From contig CAWUHX010000098.1 in the NCBI GenBank assembly GCA_963922205.1, positions 372,001 to 436,000 of the forward strand: DNA of 64,000 nt, in the 5' to 3' direction. Below, piece by piece: positions 1 through 10,007 of the stretch. This stretch comes from Romanomermis culicivorax (lineage: Eukaryota; Nematoda; Enoplea; Mermithida; Mermithidae). The notes beneath the pieces were generated by a model, which saw only the letters and a list, made by a program, of their open reading frames with translations, was not told the DNA's origin and ran no database searches. The position numbers and the translations under genes were made by a program. Numbering within the stretch: position 1 is the stretch's first letter; every line of letters begins with the position of its first letter.

Positions 1-333
1 TGCTAAGTAACGCAGAGCGACTAACACTTGTAGAGTTGTCGGTAGAGCATTAGAACGATTAGTGTTGTGTTGCAAATCAGTTTCTACCATATCCACAATT
101 TCGAGCACCTCAATTAACGATAATCAAAAGTACAATGAAGTATGTATGCAATGTATTCATTTTATGATCATTTGTGAGGTACTCACTGTTTCTTTGTCGA
201 ATCTGAACCGTTCATAAAAATCTACATCATCCATTGAATCAAATGGGCTGTTTCTGTCTCTAATAATCCTATGTCGTCGGACGATGTCATCCATTTCCTC
301 ATCCAATAGTTCAGCTATAACATGGGCGGCCAT
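1..333 (-). CDS. PIF/Harbinger transposase (HARBI1-like), 5' part, runs off the left edge
   Basis: Two exons are visible. Exon 1 (333..187) starts at an ATG giving MAAHVIAELLDEEMDD and ends in YERFRFDKET. A 78-bp GT-AG intron (186..109, donor GTGAGT, acceptor TTGAG) joins it in phase 0 to exon 2 (108..1), which begins VLEIVDMVETDL and continues with NRSNALPTTLQVLVALRYLA. This join reproduces the N-terminal block of Harbinger/HARBI1 transposases: a short acidic leader, an RFRF-KETV motif, a D/E-L-x-R-x-T-x-R-S-N-A-L block and a QVL-ALR-LA helix, upstream of the DDE nuclease domain. The DDE residues lie outside the window. An ATG 72 bp upstream in the same frame is less likely as start because MAAH matches the expected short leader. 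The Myb-like gene upstream on the same strand is the usual second gene of these transposons. No stop is seen in the visible part, so the gene could be intact. Confidence 0.85.
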
Positions 334-573
334 CTGATATGAGTAAAAGATCAGAAATTTTGTGGTCCCAGAGCCAGTTGCACTAAGAAGCACGTGCTTG
401 AGCATAAGCTCCTGCTTAAGTACGTTTCGTGCAACCGGCTCCTGGTTCTGATTGTGTAATGCAGTTTATGTATACCCATTTTCCGCAACCCATATGAATG
501 TGTAATCAAAAAGAAGCACCATCATTGAATGTTTCATTGACAACAATCTGTATAGCAACAAACGAACAAACAT

Positions 574-1606
574 TTATGACAACTGTGTCAAATTAGACAA
601 CAAGTTAGCCGCGCCACTACAAATACTATAATCATAGTTAGATACATGGGAATTGTTGACACTACTAATGTAATTAGAAGTATGTGCTACAGAAACATTT
701 GAATAGTATCTCTCAATCGCAGAGAACGCTTTTGCAGCAGCTTCATTCTTCAAAATTTCAGATTCGCTAACACGGACAGCCGCCTCGTTTTTCTGCAACT
801 CGGATTTTAAAACTGCTATTGTCAATTTCAAGCATTCGCTTTCATCCTCAGCTTTCGCTTTGGGCTTCTTTTCGAGTACGACGCTAGTCTCCGTCTGCCA
901 GGTTTCTTGAACGCTTCTTTTCGAACTTGACGTGATTGTTGAAGCACTGGAACTTCGCGGAGGCGGGACTTAAATTAAAACGATAGAATAATCTCGAGAG
1001 GCACCTGTTCAAAAAAGGCTTAAAAACCTGTACTTTTTGCCTCTTTAAGCGTAGTCAGTTGTAAAGAATTAGTGTTAAGGCGTATAATTATTAGCTATCT
1101 TACTCTGTCCGTCATCAATTTCGTTAAACTCTGTTGACGCTCTGTCATCCTGCGACTCTAAACCACCGATAATTCCTTGTATAGTCGGATTGTCTTGTCC
1201 AACAATATTCAAAATTTTTTCAGTTTCTTCATCTACTGGATCAGGTGCAGGTCCACCACCCGTCTGCGTTGTGGACATCCGATGGTCATGTGCCACTTTT
1301 TTGGCTTTGCTGAGTTTGTGTTTCCAACGGGACTTTACGTTTTCAACTGATCGAGCTACTCCGAATTCTGATGTCAAACGATTAGCAATCTGAATGAAGA
1401 AAAATAAACCTTGCAACATGTATTGCACATAAAAATGATTCGTATTCGTAATAACCCACTTCAGTCCACGCTTGAGCACGCCGCTTATTTGCATCCGGCT
1501 TCTTGTCAATTCCGTTCAACACATGATACCGCTGCTCAATCATTGCCATCAATCTATCATCTTCATTAGACGAGAAATATGTGGTATTTTTCTTATTACT
1601 AGCCAT
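574..1606 (-). CDS. Myb/SANT-like DNA-binding protein, second gene of the Harbinger transposon
   Basis: Three exons assemble cleanly: 1606..1460, 1389..1104 and 968..574. Introns are 70 and 135 bp with GT-AG ends (phases 0 and 1), giving 275 residues and a TAA stop. Residues about 8-75 form a three-helix Myb/SANT (zeste/NAIF1-like) DNA-binding domain: FSSNEDDRLMAMIE, AQAWTE-IANRL split exactly by intron 1, then VENVKSRWKHKLSKAKK. A Gly/Pro and acidic linker follows. The C-terminal exon is Ser-rich, then a predicted coiled coil (QKNEAAVRVSESEILKNEAA) and an Asn/Ser-rich tail. In PIF/Harbinger transposons a protein of this kind binds the terminal repeats and brings the transposase to the nucleus and DNA. 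Here it lies directly upstream of the transposase on the same strand. The frame is uninterrupted, so the element may be recent. The assignment to the second Harbinger gene is an inference from domain and neighbourhood. Confidence 0.82.
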
Positions 1607-2175
1607 AACTATTTAATTTCTAAAAAACAAAAAATCAATATAATACTGGCAAATGCAATCCTACAAAATAAAAAATAAAAATATATATACAACAAAAACA
1701 AACAAGTCGCGTCGCCTACGTTTCATTTCGAACAATGACTACGTGTTATAGGAAATTGACACAAATCTCGCTTGACGTTACACCTAAAATTAAACTTCTC
1801 CAGAGAAGTTCAGGCGACACTTCTCCGGAGAAGTTGTCCCTTCATAAAACCCAAAAACGATCACAGGAGAAGTGTGGAAAAGTGTCACTGGAGAAGTTGA
1901 AAAACTTCTCCGGAGAAGTTACTTCTCCGGAGAAACTTATCCTGTTTCATAAAACCGGCTGCAGGAGTTTTTTATACCTCGAGCATGAAAATCAATCTCA
2001 AAATTATAGTCAATTTTTTCCAAATGGAGGGGCACAGAAAGATTCATGCAAATAGTAAACAACCCGCGTATACGGACACCTTTTTTCTATTTCGGCCTAA
2101 AATGACTATTTATTGTATGCTCACCGATTTCTGCGAGTTATTTTGCTTTCCGAGATTCATTTGAAAATGAATAGA
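1607..2175. repeat. Noncoding end of the Harbinger element with palindromic subterminal repeats
   Basis: Upstream of the Myb-like gene, positions 1797-1940 hold a cluster of the perfect palindrome ACTTCTCCGGAGAAGT and its half-sites (about 1797, 1820, 1866, 1889, 1906, 1921), in both orientations. Such clusters near the ends of Harbinger elements are typical transposase or partner-protein binding sites; that role is inferred. The sequence CATAAAACCGGCTGCAGGAG (1949-1968) resembles GTGAAACCGGCTGCATAAC at about 10100, so related ends occur elsewhere in the window. I could not fix the exact terminus or its 3-bp target duplication. The remaining sequence up to the gypsy LTR has no supported gene. 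Confidence 0.5.
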
Positions 2176-2268
2176 TGTTAGGCTGCTGTGGGGTCAATAT
2201 GATGCAACAGTTCTGACCACAGGCTAACAACAACAACAAACTAAAAACTCTCCCAGACGTTTCACCAG

Positions 2269-3185
2269 TGTCCATGTATTAAAGTGCAGTTTTCGATTGC
2301 ACAGGTTAATTCATTCAATGAAGCAACGATCACACGAGTTTATAGATGATTGGAAGGGATTGCACAGGGATATACGTGCAAATTCGAAAACCGCCGCTCA
2401 ACCTTTTGCGGCACAAATGCACATTTAAAAATGTGCAAATCCAACGCTCAGTACACAATGTTTTACAAAATGAGCGGTGAAAATGCCCATTGCACGTGGG
2501 CAATGTGCAAAAGCACCGCTCTGTTTTGAAAAATTCGTGCGGTGAGCGGTGAAAAAGCCCATTGCACATTGGGCAATGTGCAAAAGCGCCGCTCTGTTTT
2601 GAAAAATTCGTGCGGTGAGCGGTGCAACAGCCCAATGCACATTGGGCATTGTGCGAAAGCACCGCTGTGTTTTACAAAATACACGTGGTGAGCGGTTAAG
2701 ATGCCCATTGCACATCGGGCATTGTGCAAAAGCAACGTTCATCTTTCTTTAGTACATACAGTGAGCGGCAGAATTGCAAGAAAGATGAACGGTGCTTTTG
2801 CACAATGCCCAATGTGCAATGGGCTTTTTCACCGCTCACCGCACGAATTTTTCAAAACAGAGCGGCGCTTTTGCACATTGCCCAATGTGCAATGGGCTTT
2901 TTCACCGCTCACTGCACGAATTTTTCAAAACAGAGCGGCGCTTTTGCACATTGCCCACGTGCAATGGGCTTTTTCACCGCTCATTTTGTAAAACATTGTG
3001 TACTGAGCGTTGGATTTGCACATTTTGAAATGTGCATTTGTGCCGCAAAAGGTTGAGCGGCAGTTTTCGAATTTGCACATATATCCCTGTGCAATCCCTT
3101 CCAATCATCTATAAACTCGTGTGATCGTTGCTTCATTGAATGAATTAACCCGTGCAATCGAAAACTGCACTTTAATACACGGACA
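2269..3185. mobile_element. Fold-back element A (non-autonomous) inserted in the 3' LTR
   Basis: The 917-bp element begins TGTCCATGTATTAAAGTGCAG and ends with its reverse complement CTGCACTTTAATACACGGACA. It is almost entirely two long inverted arms of roughly 430 bp around a short centre near 2760. CACCAG flanks both ends (2263-2268 and 3186-3191), a 6-bp target duplication, and the empty site is seen in the other LTR (TTCACCAGATAC at about 9620). Each arm contains tandem copies of a 73-bp unit that holds the palindrome GCACATTGGGCAATGTGC and GAGCGGTG motifs. Short reading frames across it (HNAQCAMG-type peptides) are artefacts of the repeats. No transposase is encoded. Confidence 0.85.
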
Positions 3186-3247
3186 CACCAGATACTCGTC
3201 AGAACTTTCACTAAACCTCAGGCAGAACACCTTGGCACGTACCTCAG

Positions 3248-3249
<2 letters not shown>

Positions 3250-3288
<39 letters not shown>
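3250..3288. repeat. (TA)n microsatellite, left of element C
   Basis: A pure AT dinucleotide tract of about 38 bp borders the left inverted repeat of element C. Confidence 0.9.
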
Positions 3289-3291
<3 letters not shown>

Positions 3292-4500
3292 TAACAAACA
3301 TTAACGTCGTTAATGACATTTATCTTATTAAAGATGCGTTTTTACTATATCGTTAACACGCCATGGTTTCGTTATTGGATATTAAATAACGGTAACGATG
3401 CTTCTTTATTGAATAATATTAACGATCCGTTGACGATGAACATAACGACAAATATTGTATCATAACAATAAATAAGCAGACATGTTTCAGAGAGTTGATG
3501 TAAATAACAACAGCTTGAGCTTGTTTGTTTCATAAGAGTCGCACGGATTTGCATATTACAATATGCATTTTACACATTGTAAATATATCAAAGTTTTATG
3601 CAACCTAAAATGGTATTGTTTTATGTGGTGAACAAATAAAGTTCGTTTGACTAGTCAGCATAAAAGAAAATCTCTAAGATATATGTAAGATTTTGCCAAA
3701 TACATTCTTTTAAAACATCTTTCTAAGGTATGGATAATTTGCTGATGAGATAAATATTCATCTTTGAAATTATTTAGGAAAATTGTCAGTTAATTAGTTG
3801 GCGGATAGCCTGTATGTTTAAAAAACTGGGAAAAATCGCTGCCCTGAAATATGCATAAACTTTATATAAAAGAAATCGAAACATGAAAACCGGTAAGTTT
3901 CAATCGAACTCTACAGGATTTTACAGTCATACAAACTTGCAAAATTCTTAAAAACTTCGTTTTTCGAAAATTTTAGTAAATTCATATTTTTATTTAAAAA
4001 ACACAGTGTTGCATTTACCTAAAATCTTTCAGATGCATCTTATATGTTGTTCTTCCCAAATTGGAATTAAAATGATGAAAATCTGCATAAGATTTAATAT
4101 AACTAACGGAATTAGTACTTTTTTGAAAAAATTATATCTCGTAGTAACTTGAGTTTATTTTTACAAAGCGCCAGGGAAACTGAAATACAGTATGATTTTG
4201 ATATACTTACACTGTGTAAAATGCATATTGTAATATGCAAATCCGTGCGACTCTTACGAAAAAAACAAGCTCAAGCTGTTGTTATTTACATCAACTCTTT
4301 GAAACATGTCTGCTTATTTATCGTTATGATACAATATTTGTCGTTATGTTCATCGTCAACGGATCGTTAATAATATTCAATAAAGAAGCATCCTTACCGT
4401 TATTTAATATCCAATAACGAAACCATGGCGCGTTAACGATATAGTAAAAACACATCTTTAATGAGATGAATGTCATTAACGACGTTAATGCTTGTTATGA
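3289..4500. mobile_element. Inverted-repeat element C flanked by (TA)n
   Basis: About 290 bp at the left (3289-3580, starting TTCATAACAAACATTAACG) is repeated as the reverse complement at the right (about 4205-4500, ending CGTTAATGCTTGTTATGAA). The 620-bp centre is AT-rich and has no supported gene. (TA)n tracts of about 40 and 50 bp touch both ends, so this family probably inserts into, or carries, TA microsatellites. The short ORFs in the arms mirror each other and are not genes. Confidence 0.75.
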
Positions 4501-4501
4501 A

Positions 4502-4552
<51 letters not shown>
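4501..4552. repeat. (TA)n microsatellite, right of element C
   Basis: A nearly pure AT dinucleotide tract of about 50 bp borders the right inverted repeat of element C and leads into the fold-back half-element. Confidence 0.9.
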
Positions 4553-4554
<2 letters not shown>

Positions 4555-5489
4555 TCACTTGGGCATTGGGCAATTCTGCCGCTCACTGTATGTACTAAAG
4601 AAAGATGAACGGTGCTTTTGCACAATGCCCAATGTGCATTGAGCTGTTGCACCGCTCACCACACGAATTTTTTAAAACAGAGCGGCGCTTTTGCACATTG
4701 CCCAATGTGCAATGGGCTTTTTCACCGCTCACCGCGCGAATTTTTTAAAACAGAGCGGCGCTTTTGCACATTGCCCAATGTGCAATGGGCTTTTTCACCG
4801 CTCATCGCGCGAATTTTTTAAAACAGAGCGGCGCTTTTGCACATTGCCCGATGTGCAATGGGCTTTTTCACCCCTCACCGCACGAATTTTTCAAAACAGA
4901 GCGGCGCTTTTGCACATTGCCCACGTGCAATGAGTTTTTTCACTGCTCATTTTGTAAAACATTGTGTACTGAGCGTTGGATTTGCCCATTTTGAAATGTG
5001 CATTTGTGCCGCAAAAGGTTGAGCGACGGTTTTCGAATTTGCACGTATATCCCTGTGCAATCCCTTCCAATCATCTATAAACTCGTGTGATCGTTGCTTC
5101 ATTGAATGAATTAACCCGTGCAATCGAAAACTGCACTTTAGTACACGGACAGAGATCCTACCCAAGTCTCCACTCCTAATCTTATAAGAGCCTCTCCTAC
5201 GCTCACAAAACAAAACAACTTACAGGCCCAACTTGTATTGGGTGACGACTGGGCCCAACTTGTATTGGGAAACAAATAATAATAAACAAAAATATTATAG
5301 AAAGGTGATGGCGGCGTCGCTCCATAAACTTACTCTTTTTAACAATGATAAAAAGACACAAAAATCGCGAAACAGTGGCAGCATAAATCTATGCAAATTA
5401 TCTTTTTCTTCTCACCACTTTTCGCCGCATCCAACCGCCTGCGCACCGAAGCCGGAAGCTGAACACGTGCACCTGGAGCCACCCCAACA

Positions 5490-6237
5490 TCCCTCGGCCC
5501 TCAAAACCGACCAACGGGAGGTGAAAACCTTTCTGCAGCCTGAGTCTCATACTGAGGCCCCGACTGCATAACAGTTTTCCCTCGGAAAACAAATTTTCGG
5601 GGCTACCCCCTCCAAAATGTGATCCAGCCCCTACCAGGTCCTTCAGGTGACGGCCACCTTGACCAATCCATTCAGCAGGACACTCCTTTTCAGGCTACCT
5701 GAAACGATCACGAACGTAGTTCGGCCTGGACTTTGACGTTGATCTGTGCCTAGATCCGGGGCGTACCCATTCCTCTTCTCCCGTGTACTGGTTTTTACAA
5801 CGTCGGTGATGAGGTACCCCAGGTGTGCTTCCTCTATGGTCGGCCGCTCACCACGTCCCTCCGTCCAATACAAATCTACTCAGTAAAAAAGTTTTTCTAT
5901 AAAATACATCAATTTTACGAAATAATTTTATATATGCAAATAAAATTTTCACGTCTTCATCTTTTTCAGGCCCTGAAAGTAAACGAGAAAAATACGAGGG
6001 CTATGTACACGCCCGAAATAAGATGGACGGAAAAGCGAATTTCGCCGGGCAACTTTTGGGCACCGGAAACGAGAAAAAATTTAAAATTTAAAGCAACAAT
6101 AAAACGAGATAATATTTTTTTTTGTATTTTGTATTTTATTTGTGTTTTTGTATTTTTGTGTTTTTTGAATTAAAATTTGTGCGAAATGATTAATTTTGGT
6201 CCAAAAATTGAGCGGCTATATAAAATTATTGTTGCCC
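5490..6237. other. Noncoding 3' internal region of the gypsy element
   Basis: From the LTR edge to the Gly/Arg-rich ORF. It contains the putative polypurine tract beside the LTR and a moderately GC-rich stretch (5600-5870) with a short minus-strand frame (5873..5643) that I do not recognise. An AT-rich segment (5880-6190) follows with no supported gene. Confidence 0.5.
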
Positions 6238-6545
6238 GCCGCCACCATAACTGCCGTATTGGAAGCTACCACGGTGAGGGTAGGGACCACCCTGAGCTCC
6301 ACGACCCCTGAGGAATCCCCCAAAAACTCCTCGAGGTTGGGTCGCATGAGGGGGTCCGCCCATCGCCTGACCTCTATAGGGTTGCGGATTAATCATTCTG
6401 AAGGGTCTTCCTTGACCCTGTCCCTGACCTCGGCCTCGGCCATATCCCCCTCCAGTTCCCCTCTGGTACGAGCCCTGAGTGGAACTTACGGAAGATACTC
6501 CAGAAGCTGAGGTACTGGACCTACCTTGACTTTGCTGTTAGATCA
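6238..6545 (-). CDS. Gly/Arg/Gln-rich (RGG-like) tail ORF downstream of the exonuclease-like ORF
   Basis: Read on the minus strand this frame opens after a TAA at about 6541 and runs about 100 codons to TAA at 6238. It encodes a Ser-rich start, then GRGRGQGQGQGRPFRM, PYRGQAMGGPP, GVFGGFLRGRGAQGG and GSYGGGGQQ at the end. Such RGG/GQ-rich tails bind RNA or mediate self-association in many proteins. It overlaps the end of the exonuclease-like ORF (7057..6521) in the +1 frame by a few codons. One base of slippage, an indel or a small splice would therefore join them into one protein. It has no ATG near its start, which supports it being a downstream part. The local base composition is richer in GC than its surroundings. 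Function is unproven. Confidence 0.5.
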
Positions 6546-7057
6546 ACACCTTGATTTTTTCTACCTGCACCATTAACATTCCAGATGGCAACCAGATCTG
6601 TAACCAAGTTGTATCCAATGAGAAGCATGTCCGAATCTAAGAGCTCATGAATGAGCGTCCATTCCTTCGGCATGATTGTCGTAGTATCTACAACAAAGGT
6701 GTCTCCAGTCACCATCGAGAAGCTAATGACTCTCACGACCTCCTTCCCTTTTGGGTTGTCAACCCCAGAAGTCGCGAAAACCTTACTCACATACTCTTGA
6801 GTAACTTTCTCTGTATCAAAACCGATAATTGGCTGTCCTCGAAACCTATTCTCCTTCAAGGTTTCGATCATCTCAGCCACCTTACCTATTTCCACCATTT
6901 TCGGTTCCGTCAATTCCAAGAGAAATCTCCTGAAATTCGTCGCAAACCATCGTTCTAATTCGCTGACTCTGACAATGCGTTTAACATTGTAGTCTAAAAA
7001 ATTCAGGCCAAATATTTGCAACTTTTTAATGAAAATTTTCTGGAAGCGGACACACAT
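6521..7057 (-). CDS. DEDD-type 3'-5' exonuclease-like ORF inside the gypsy element
   Basis: Minus-strand ORF of 178 codons. The central part has the hallmarks of the RNase D/WRN-like exonuclease fold: IIGFDTEKV (exo I, D-x-E), a strand pair VVRVISFSMVTGDTFVVD, helix EWTLIHELLDSD, then LLIGYNLVTDLVAIW (exo II, N-x3-D). The exo III tyrosine/histidine-aspartate motif is not present before the stop, so the domain is truncated or continues elsewhere. A TTTTTTAG acceptor-like site (about 6998) precedes YNVKRIVRV, so the first ~20 codons may be intron. It lies between the integrase and the 3' LTR, where env or an acquired gene sits in other LTR elements. It may be a captured host gene fragment or a host exon trapped in the element. 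The fold assignment is from motifs only. Confidence 0.45.
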   Translation of the reverse strand: MCVRFQKIFIKKLQIFGLNFLDYNVKRIVRVSELERWFATNFRRFLLELTEPKMVEIGKVAEMIETLKENRFRGQPIIGFDTEKVTQEYVSKVFATSGVDNPKGKEVVRVISFSMVTGDTFVVDTTTIMPKEWTLIHELLDSDMLLIGYNLVTDLVAIWNVNGAGRKNQGVDLTAKSR

Positions 7058-8361
7058 CGGTTAGATTCTACCTTCACCACAGATAGTAAGCACAAATAGG
7101 AAAAAAGAAAAATTGCAAGCAGGGGACAATAAGGTACCAAACATATATTGGGTTAGTGTTGGCAGATAGTTAAACACGAGTGCGGCCCCGACTTCTACCT
7201 TATACGGGAGTACACGCACAGACCACCTGCGTCTTCCATCATTCGACTGCATGCCGTCTCAATCCAACGCCCAAAACGGCCTATCCAACCAATAAATTAA
7301 GAATTTCCAAGAAGAAATTTAAAAATATATTTACTACTTTACCCAAAATGAGGAAATTCGTAGAAAATTAGATAAACATGGAATAAGATTTAAATAATTT
7401 TGAAATTATCTACCCCTAGTCGAATAGTTGCTACGCTCCACTTCTTCCCCATCACATAGACGAATTTATTCAACTCGCTATGTGTGTAGAGGAATAATGT
7501 AGTTCCCCAAAAAGTCCAAATTTCGCGCTACGGGCAGCTTTGCCACACTCTTTCAAGTTGACAGAACAAATTTGTTCCCACTAAATTTTTACAATTGTCT
7601 AGGCCTTCGTCTAGACACCTGTGGGCTATAACATCCTGCTTTGCCCAATAGATTTTTAGATTAACTAAGTTTAAAAACTTTGGTCGCTTACCATCGACTA
7701 AAAAATACCGATTATTTTGCCGCACCTGCGGCTGACCTTAGGTCACGTGGGGGTCTGTGACCAAATACTGCTTTGTGTGGCATCCACTGGGGGGCCGTGA
7801 CATTCCGACCCCTTCCTTTTTACATTCTTCGAATTCCGTACTATCAATTTTCGAAAATTTTTTAAAATTTTTGATAAGAGCTGAAAAATCGACAAATTTT
7901 CCGCTTTTGCTACTTTTTGTCTATTTTCACTCTAAAACTCAGCGGTTTCCAATTCTTCCAATATTCAAAGAATTGGTGGGCAACAACTACTATTTCCTCC
8001 GAAAAAATTAATTGGACTCGGGGAAATTTAAAATTTAGGGCCGCGAAAAAATTTTAAGAATTTGGGTTTTTTGCGAAGAGTGGTTTTTTACCAAAGATTT
8101 TTGAAAATTTTAAGATTTACGCGAGAAAATTTAAAAATACATGATAAATACGTGATAAATACATAAATAAATACAATTAATTACAATTTGTACCTACTTA
8201 CAAAATTCGGGACGAAAAAATATGGGGGGTCATCATACGCATACACACATGAAAAACAGCGCTACACGCTACGGCAGTTTATAATTACTGATTTTTCAAT
8301 CTACAGTAAACTGTGTGTCCTTAGATGACAGGTCATTAGACTGCAGCCATCTGCCGGTCTC
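7058..8361. other. Internal region of the gypsy element between the exonuclease-like ORF and integrase
   Basis: Mostly AT-rich with no supported gene. A minus-strand frame at 7252..7061 (SVRVLPYKVEVGAALVFNYLPT) could be an upstream exon of the exonuclease-like ORF, but I see no decisive splice pair. A GC-richer block with short palindromes (7735-7810, GGTCACGTGGGGG...GTGACC) interrupts it. Confidence 0.4.
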
Positions 8362-9501
8362 TTAGCGAAAGTGCTTTAACCTGCTCACAGATACCACCTG
8401 CTTTTTCAGCGGCTCTCTCCAGTGCGCGATTTCAAGCACATTCTCTGATAATCTGCTATTATCAGTAACAACATACAGTCCTTGCCACAGCAGACCCAGT
8501 TTTTTCTGTTTATCGACTTTCAGCAAAACCCAATCATTGACGGAATAATCATGAGCTTTTGCTTTATGGTCAAAAAACTTTTTACTGGTCTCCGCAGCTT
8601 TCCTGATATTCTCCGCAATGGTCTCATAAGTTTCTACTAAACTTTCAGTTAGGATATGCTTATAAGCCTCATAGTTCATTGGCAGAACTATATTTCTTGC
8701 AACACCAATACTAATGCCAAAATTAGCCTCATGACCTCTCAATAAGGCAAATGGAGAACATCTCGTTGAGGTATGAGGTGTGGCATTGTAAGCAAAAACG
8801 ACAGATTGCAAATATCTGTCCCACTTATCTGAATCTTCTATAGCAACCTTTCGCAACTGCTTGATCAAGGTTTGGTTAAACGTTTCAACCATTCCATTTC
8901 CTTGTGGATGGTAGGCAGTTGTGAAAATCTTCTGACACTCCAATAATATACAGACTGACATCATCAGATCAGCTGTAAAGCATGAACCATTATCACTCAA
9001 CAATTTCACCGGGGTTCCATGCCTGAACACAATATTTCGAAGGAAACTGTCCACAATGGTTACAGTAGATTGATCGGGAATCATTTCTGCTTCCACCCAT
9101 TTTGTAAAGTAATCTTGAAATACTATCACATACAGTCTCTTCTCACTTATGGGAGAAATTCCCACAATATCCACAGAGACTATGTCAAATGGTCCTCTAG
9201 GAATAATTGGATTTAATGGCGGTATTGTAGCCTTTCCTGGAGTCGCAATTTGACATATCGGACAAAAGCTGATCCAGCTCCGAACATCCTTTTCGATGCT
9301 CCGCCACCAGAACCGCTTTTTAATAATAGCAAGGGTTCTCTTAAACCCTTGATGCATCATCATCACTGCTCCATGATACTGATGTAGGACAACTTTTTTG
9401 AGAACAGAGGGGACAACAATTTGATCCTCTGCCTCGCCAAAAGTCTCTCTATATAGTATCCCTTGATCGATATAAAAAAAATGCTGATAACGCCAAGGTC
9501 A
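8362..9501 (-). CDS. Ty3/gypsy integrase (C-terminal part of pol), 5' truncated
   Basis: The frame is open from a TGA at about 9503 to the stop at 8362. It starts in the connection before integrase (WRYQHFFYIDQGILYRE), so there is no native start. The zinc finger is H-x-H..C-x2-C: QYHGAVMMMHQG, then SFCPICQIATPG. The catalytic core has D in FDIVSVDIVGIS, D in LLSDNGSCF and E in QGNGMVETFNQTL, the D,D-35-E triad of retroviral-type integrases. The C-terminus has the usual SH3-like end (DWVLLKVDKQKKLGLLWQGLYVV). No stop or frameshift is seen, so this piece is intact although gag, PR, RT and RNase H are gone. It inserts the element's cDNA into the host chromosome. The 5' LTR lies only about 30 bp upstream. 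Confidence 0.9.
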
Positions 9502-9530
9502 ACAGTTCGTTCCTGTTAGGGGCCACCACT

Positions 9531-10007
9531 TGTTAGGCTGCTGTGGGGTCAATATGATGCAACAGTTCTGACCACAGGCTAACAACAACAACAAACTAAA
9601 AACTCTCCCAGACGTTTCACCAGATACTTGCCAGAACTTTCACTAAACCTCAGGCAGAACACCTTGGCAGGTACCTCAGGAGATCCTACCCAAGTCTCCA
9701 CTCCTAATCTTATAAGAGCCTCCCCTACGCTCACAAAACAAAACAACTTACAGGCCCAACTTGTATTGGGTGACGACTGGCGACGCCAAACAAATAATAA
9801 TAAACAAAAATATTATAGAAAGGCGATGGGGGCGTCGCTCCATAAACTAACTCTTTTTAACAATGATAAAAAGACACAAAAATCGCGAAACAGTGGCAGC
9901 ATAAATCTATGCAAATTATCTTTTTCTTCTCGCCACTTTTCGCCGCGTCCAACCACCTGCGCACTGACGCCGGAAGCTGAACACGTGCACCTGGAGCCAC
10001 CCCAACA
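9531..10007 (-). repeat. 5' LTR of the gypsy element
   Basis: 477 bp with TGTTAGG...CCCAACA imperfect terminal inverted repeats. It is followed by TAGA, matching the bases before the other LTR. It is the uninterrupted reference copy used to recognise the breakpoints in the 3' LTR. Confidence 0.88.

Larger units (their letters stand above)
3253..5151. mobile_element. Composite insertion: TA tracts, inverted-repeat element C, and half of a second fold-back element
   Basis: The LTR sequence CCTCAGGAGAT stops at 3252 and resumes as GAGATCCTACCC at 5152, so GAGAT is duplicated (5 bp). The right part (about 4553-5151) is the right half of a fold-back element of the same family as 2269-3185, with four 73-bp units and the end GTACACGGACA. 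The matching left arm is missing. In its place is an AT-dinucleotide tract, a separate inverted-repeat element (3289-4500) and another AT tract. The simplest reading is that element C arrived in a TA tract of the fold-back element and the left arm was then lost; the order is inferred. Confidence 0.7.
2176..5489 (-). repeat. 3' LTR of the gypsy element, interrupted by nested elements
   Basis: The LTR is in pieces: 2176-2268, 3186-3252 and 5152-5489. Each aligns in order to the uninterrupted LTR at 9531-10007. The gaps are filled by a fold-back element (2269-3185) and a composite insertion (3253-5151). The last piece carries a small local duplication of the CCCAACTTGTATTGG segment (5226-5270) that is absent from the other LTR. 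The two LTRs differ by several substitutions besides the insertions, so the element is not very recent. Confidence 0.85.
2176..10007 (-). mobile_element. Ty3/gypsy LTR retrotransposon, internally deleted, with nested insertions
   Basis: Two LTRs starting TGTTAGGCTGCTGTGG and ending CCACCCCAACA (plus-strand reading) bound the element: 2176..5489 (enlarged by insertions) and 9531..10007 (477 bp, clean). TAGA lies directly outside both ends (2172-2175 and 10008-10011), a 4-bp target-site duplication. The integrase is read on the minus strand, so 9531..10007 is the 5' LTR and 2176..5489 the 3' LTR. After the 5' LTR come two bases and TGGTGGCCCCTAACAGG, a plausible primer-binding site. Only about 28 bp later the frame enters the end of the RNase H/integrase junction, so gag, protease, RT and RNase H have been deleted. 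Next to the 3' LTR, positions 5490-5505 read purine-rich on the minus strand (GAGGGCCGAGGGA), fitting a polypurine tract. A solo LTR of the same family lies at 28806-29300. Confidence 0.88.

Noticed and set aside
2330-3056. Overlapping ORFs on both strands encoding HNAQCAMGFFTAHR-like repeat peptides (also 4612-5022)
   Set aside because: They are translations of the 73-bp fold-back units, occur in several frames at once and have no independent codon signal.
6196-6510. Plus-strand ORF of 104 codons
   Set aside because: It is the antisense shadow of the Gly/Arg-rich minus-strand frame, which has far stronger compositional logic.
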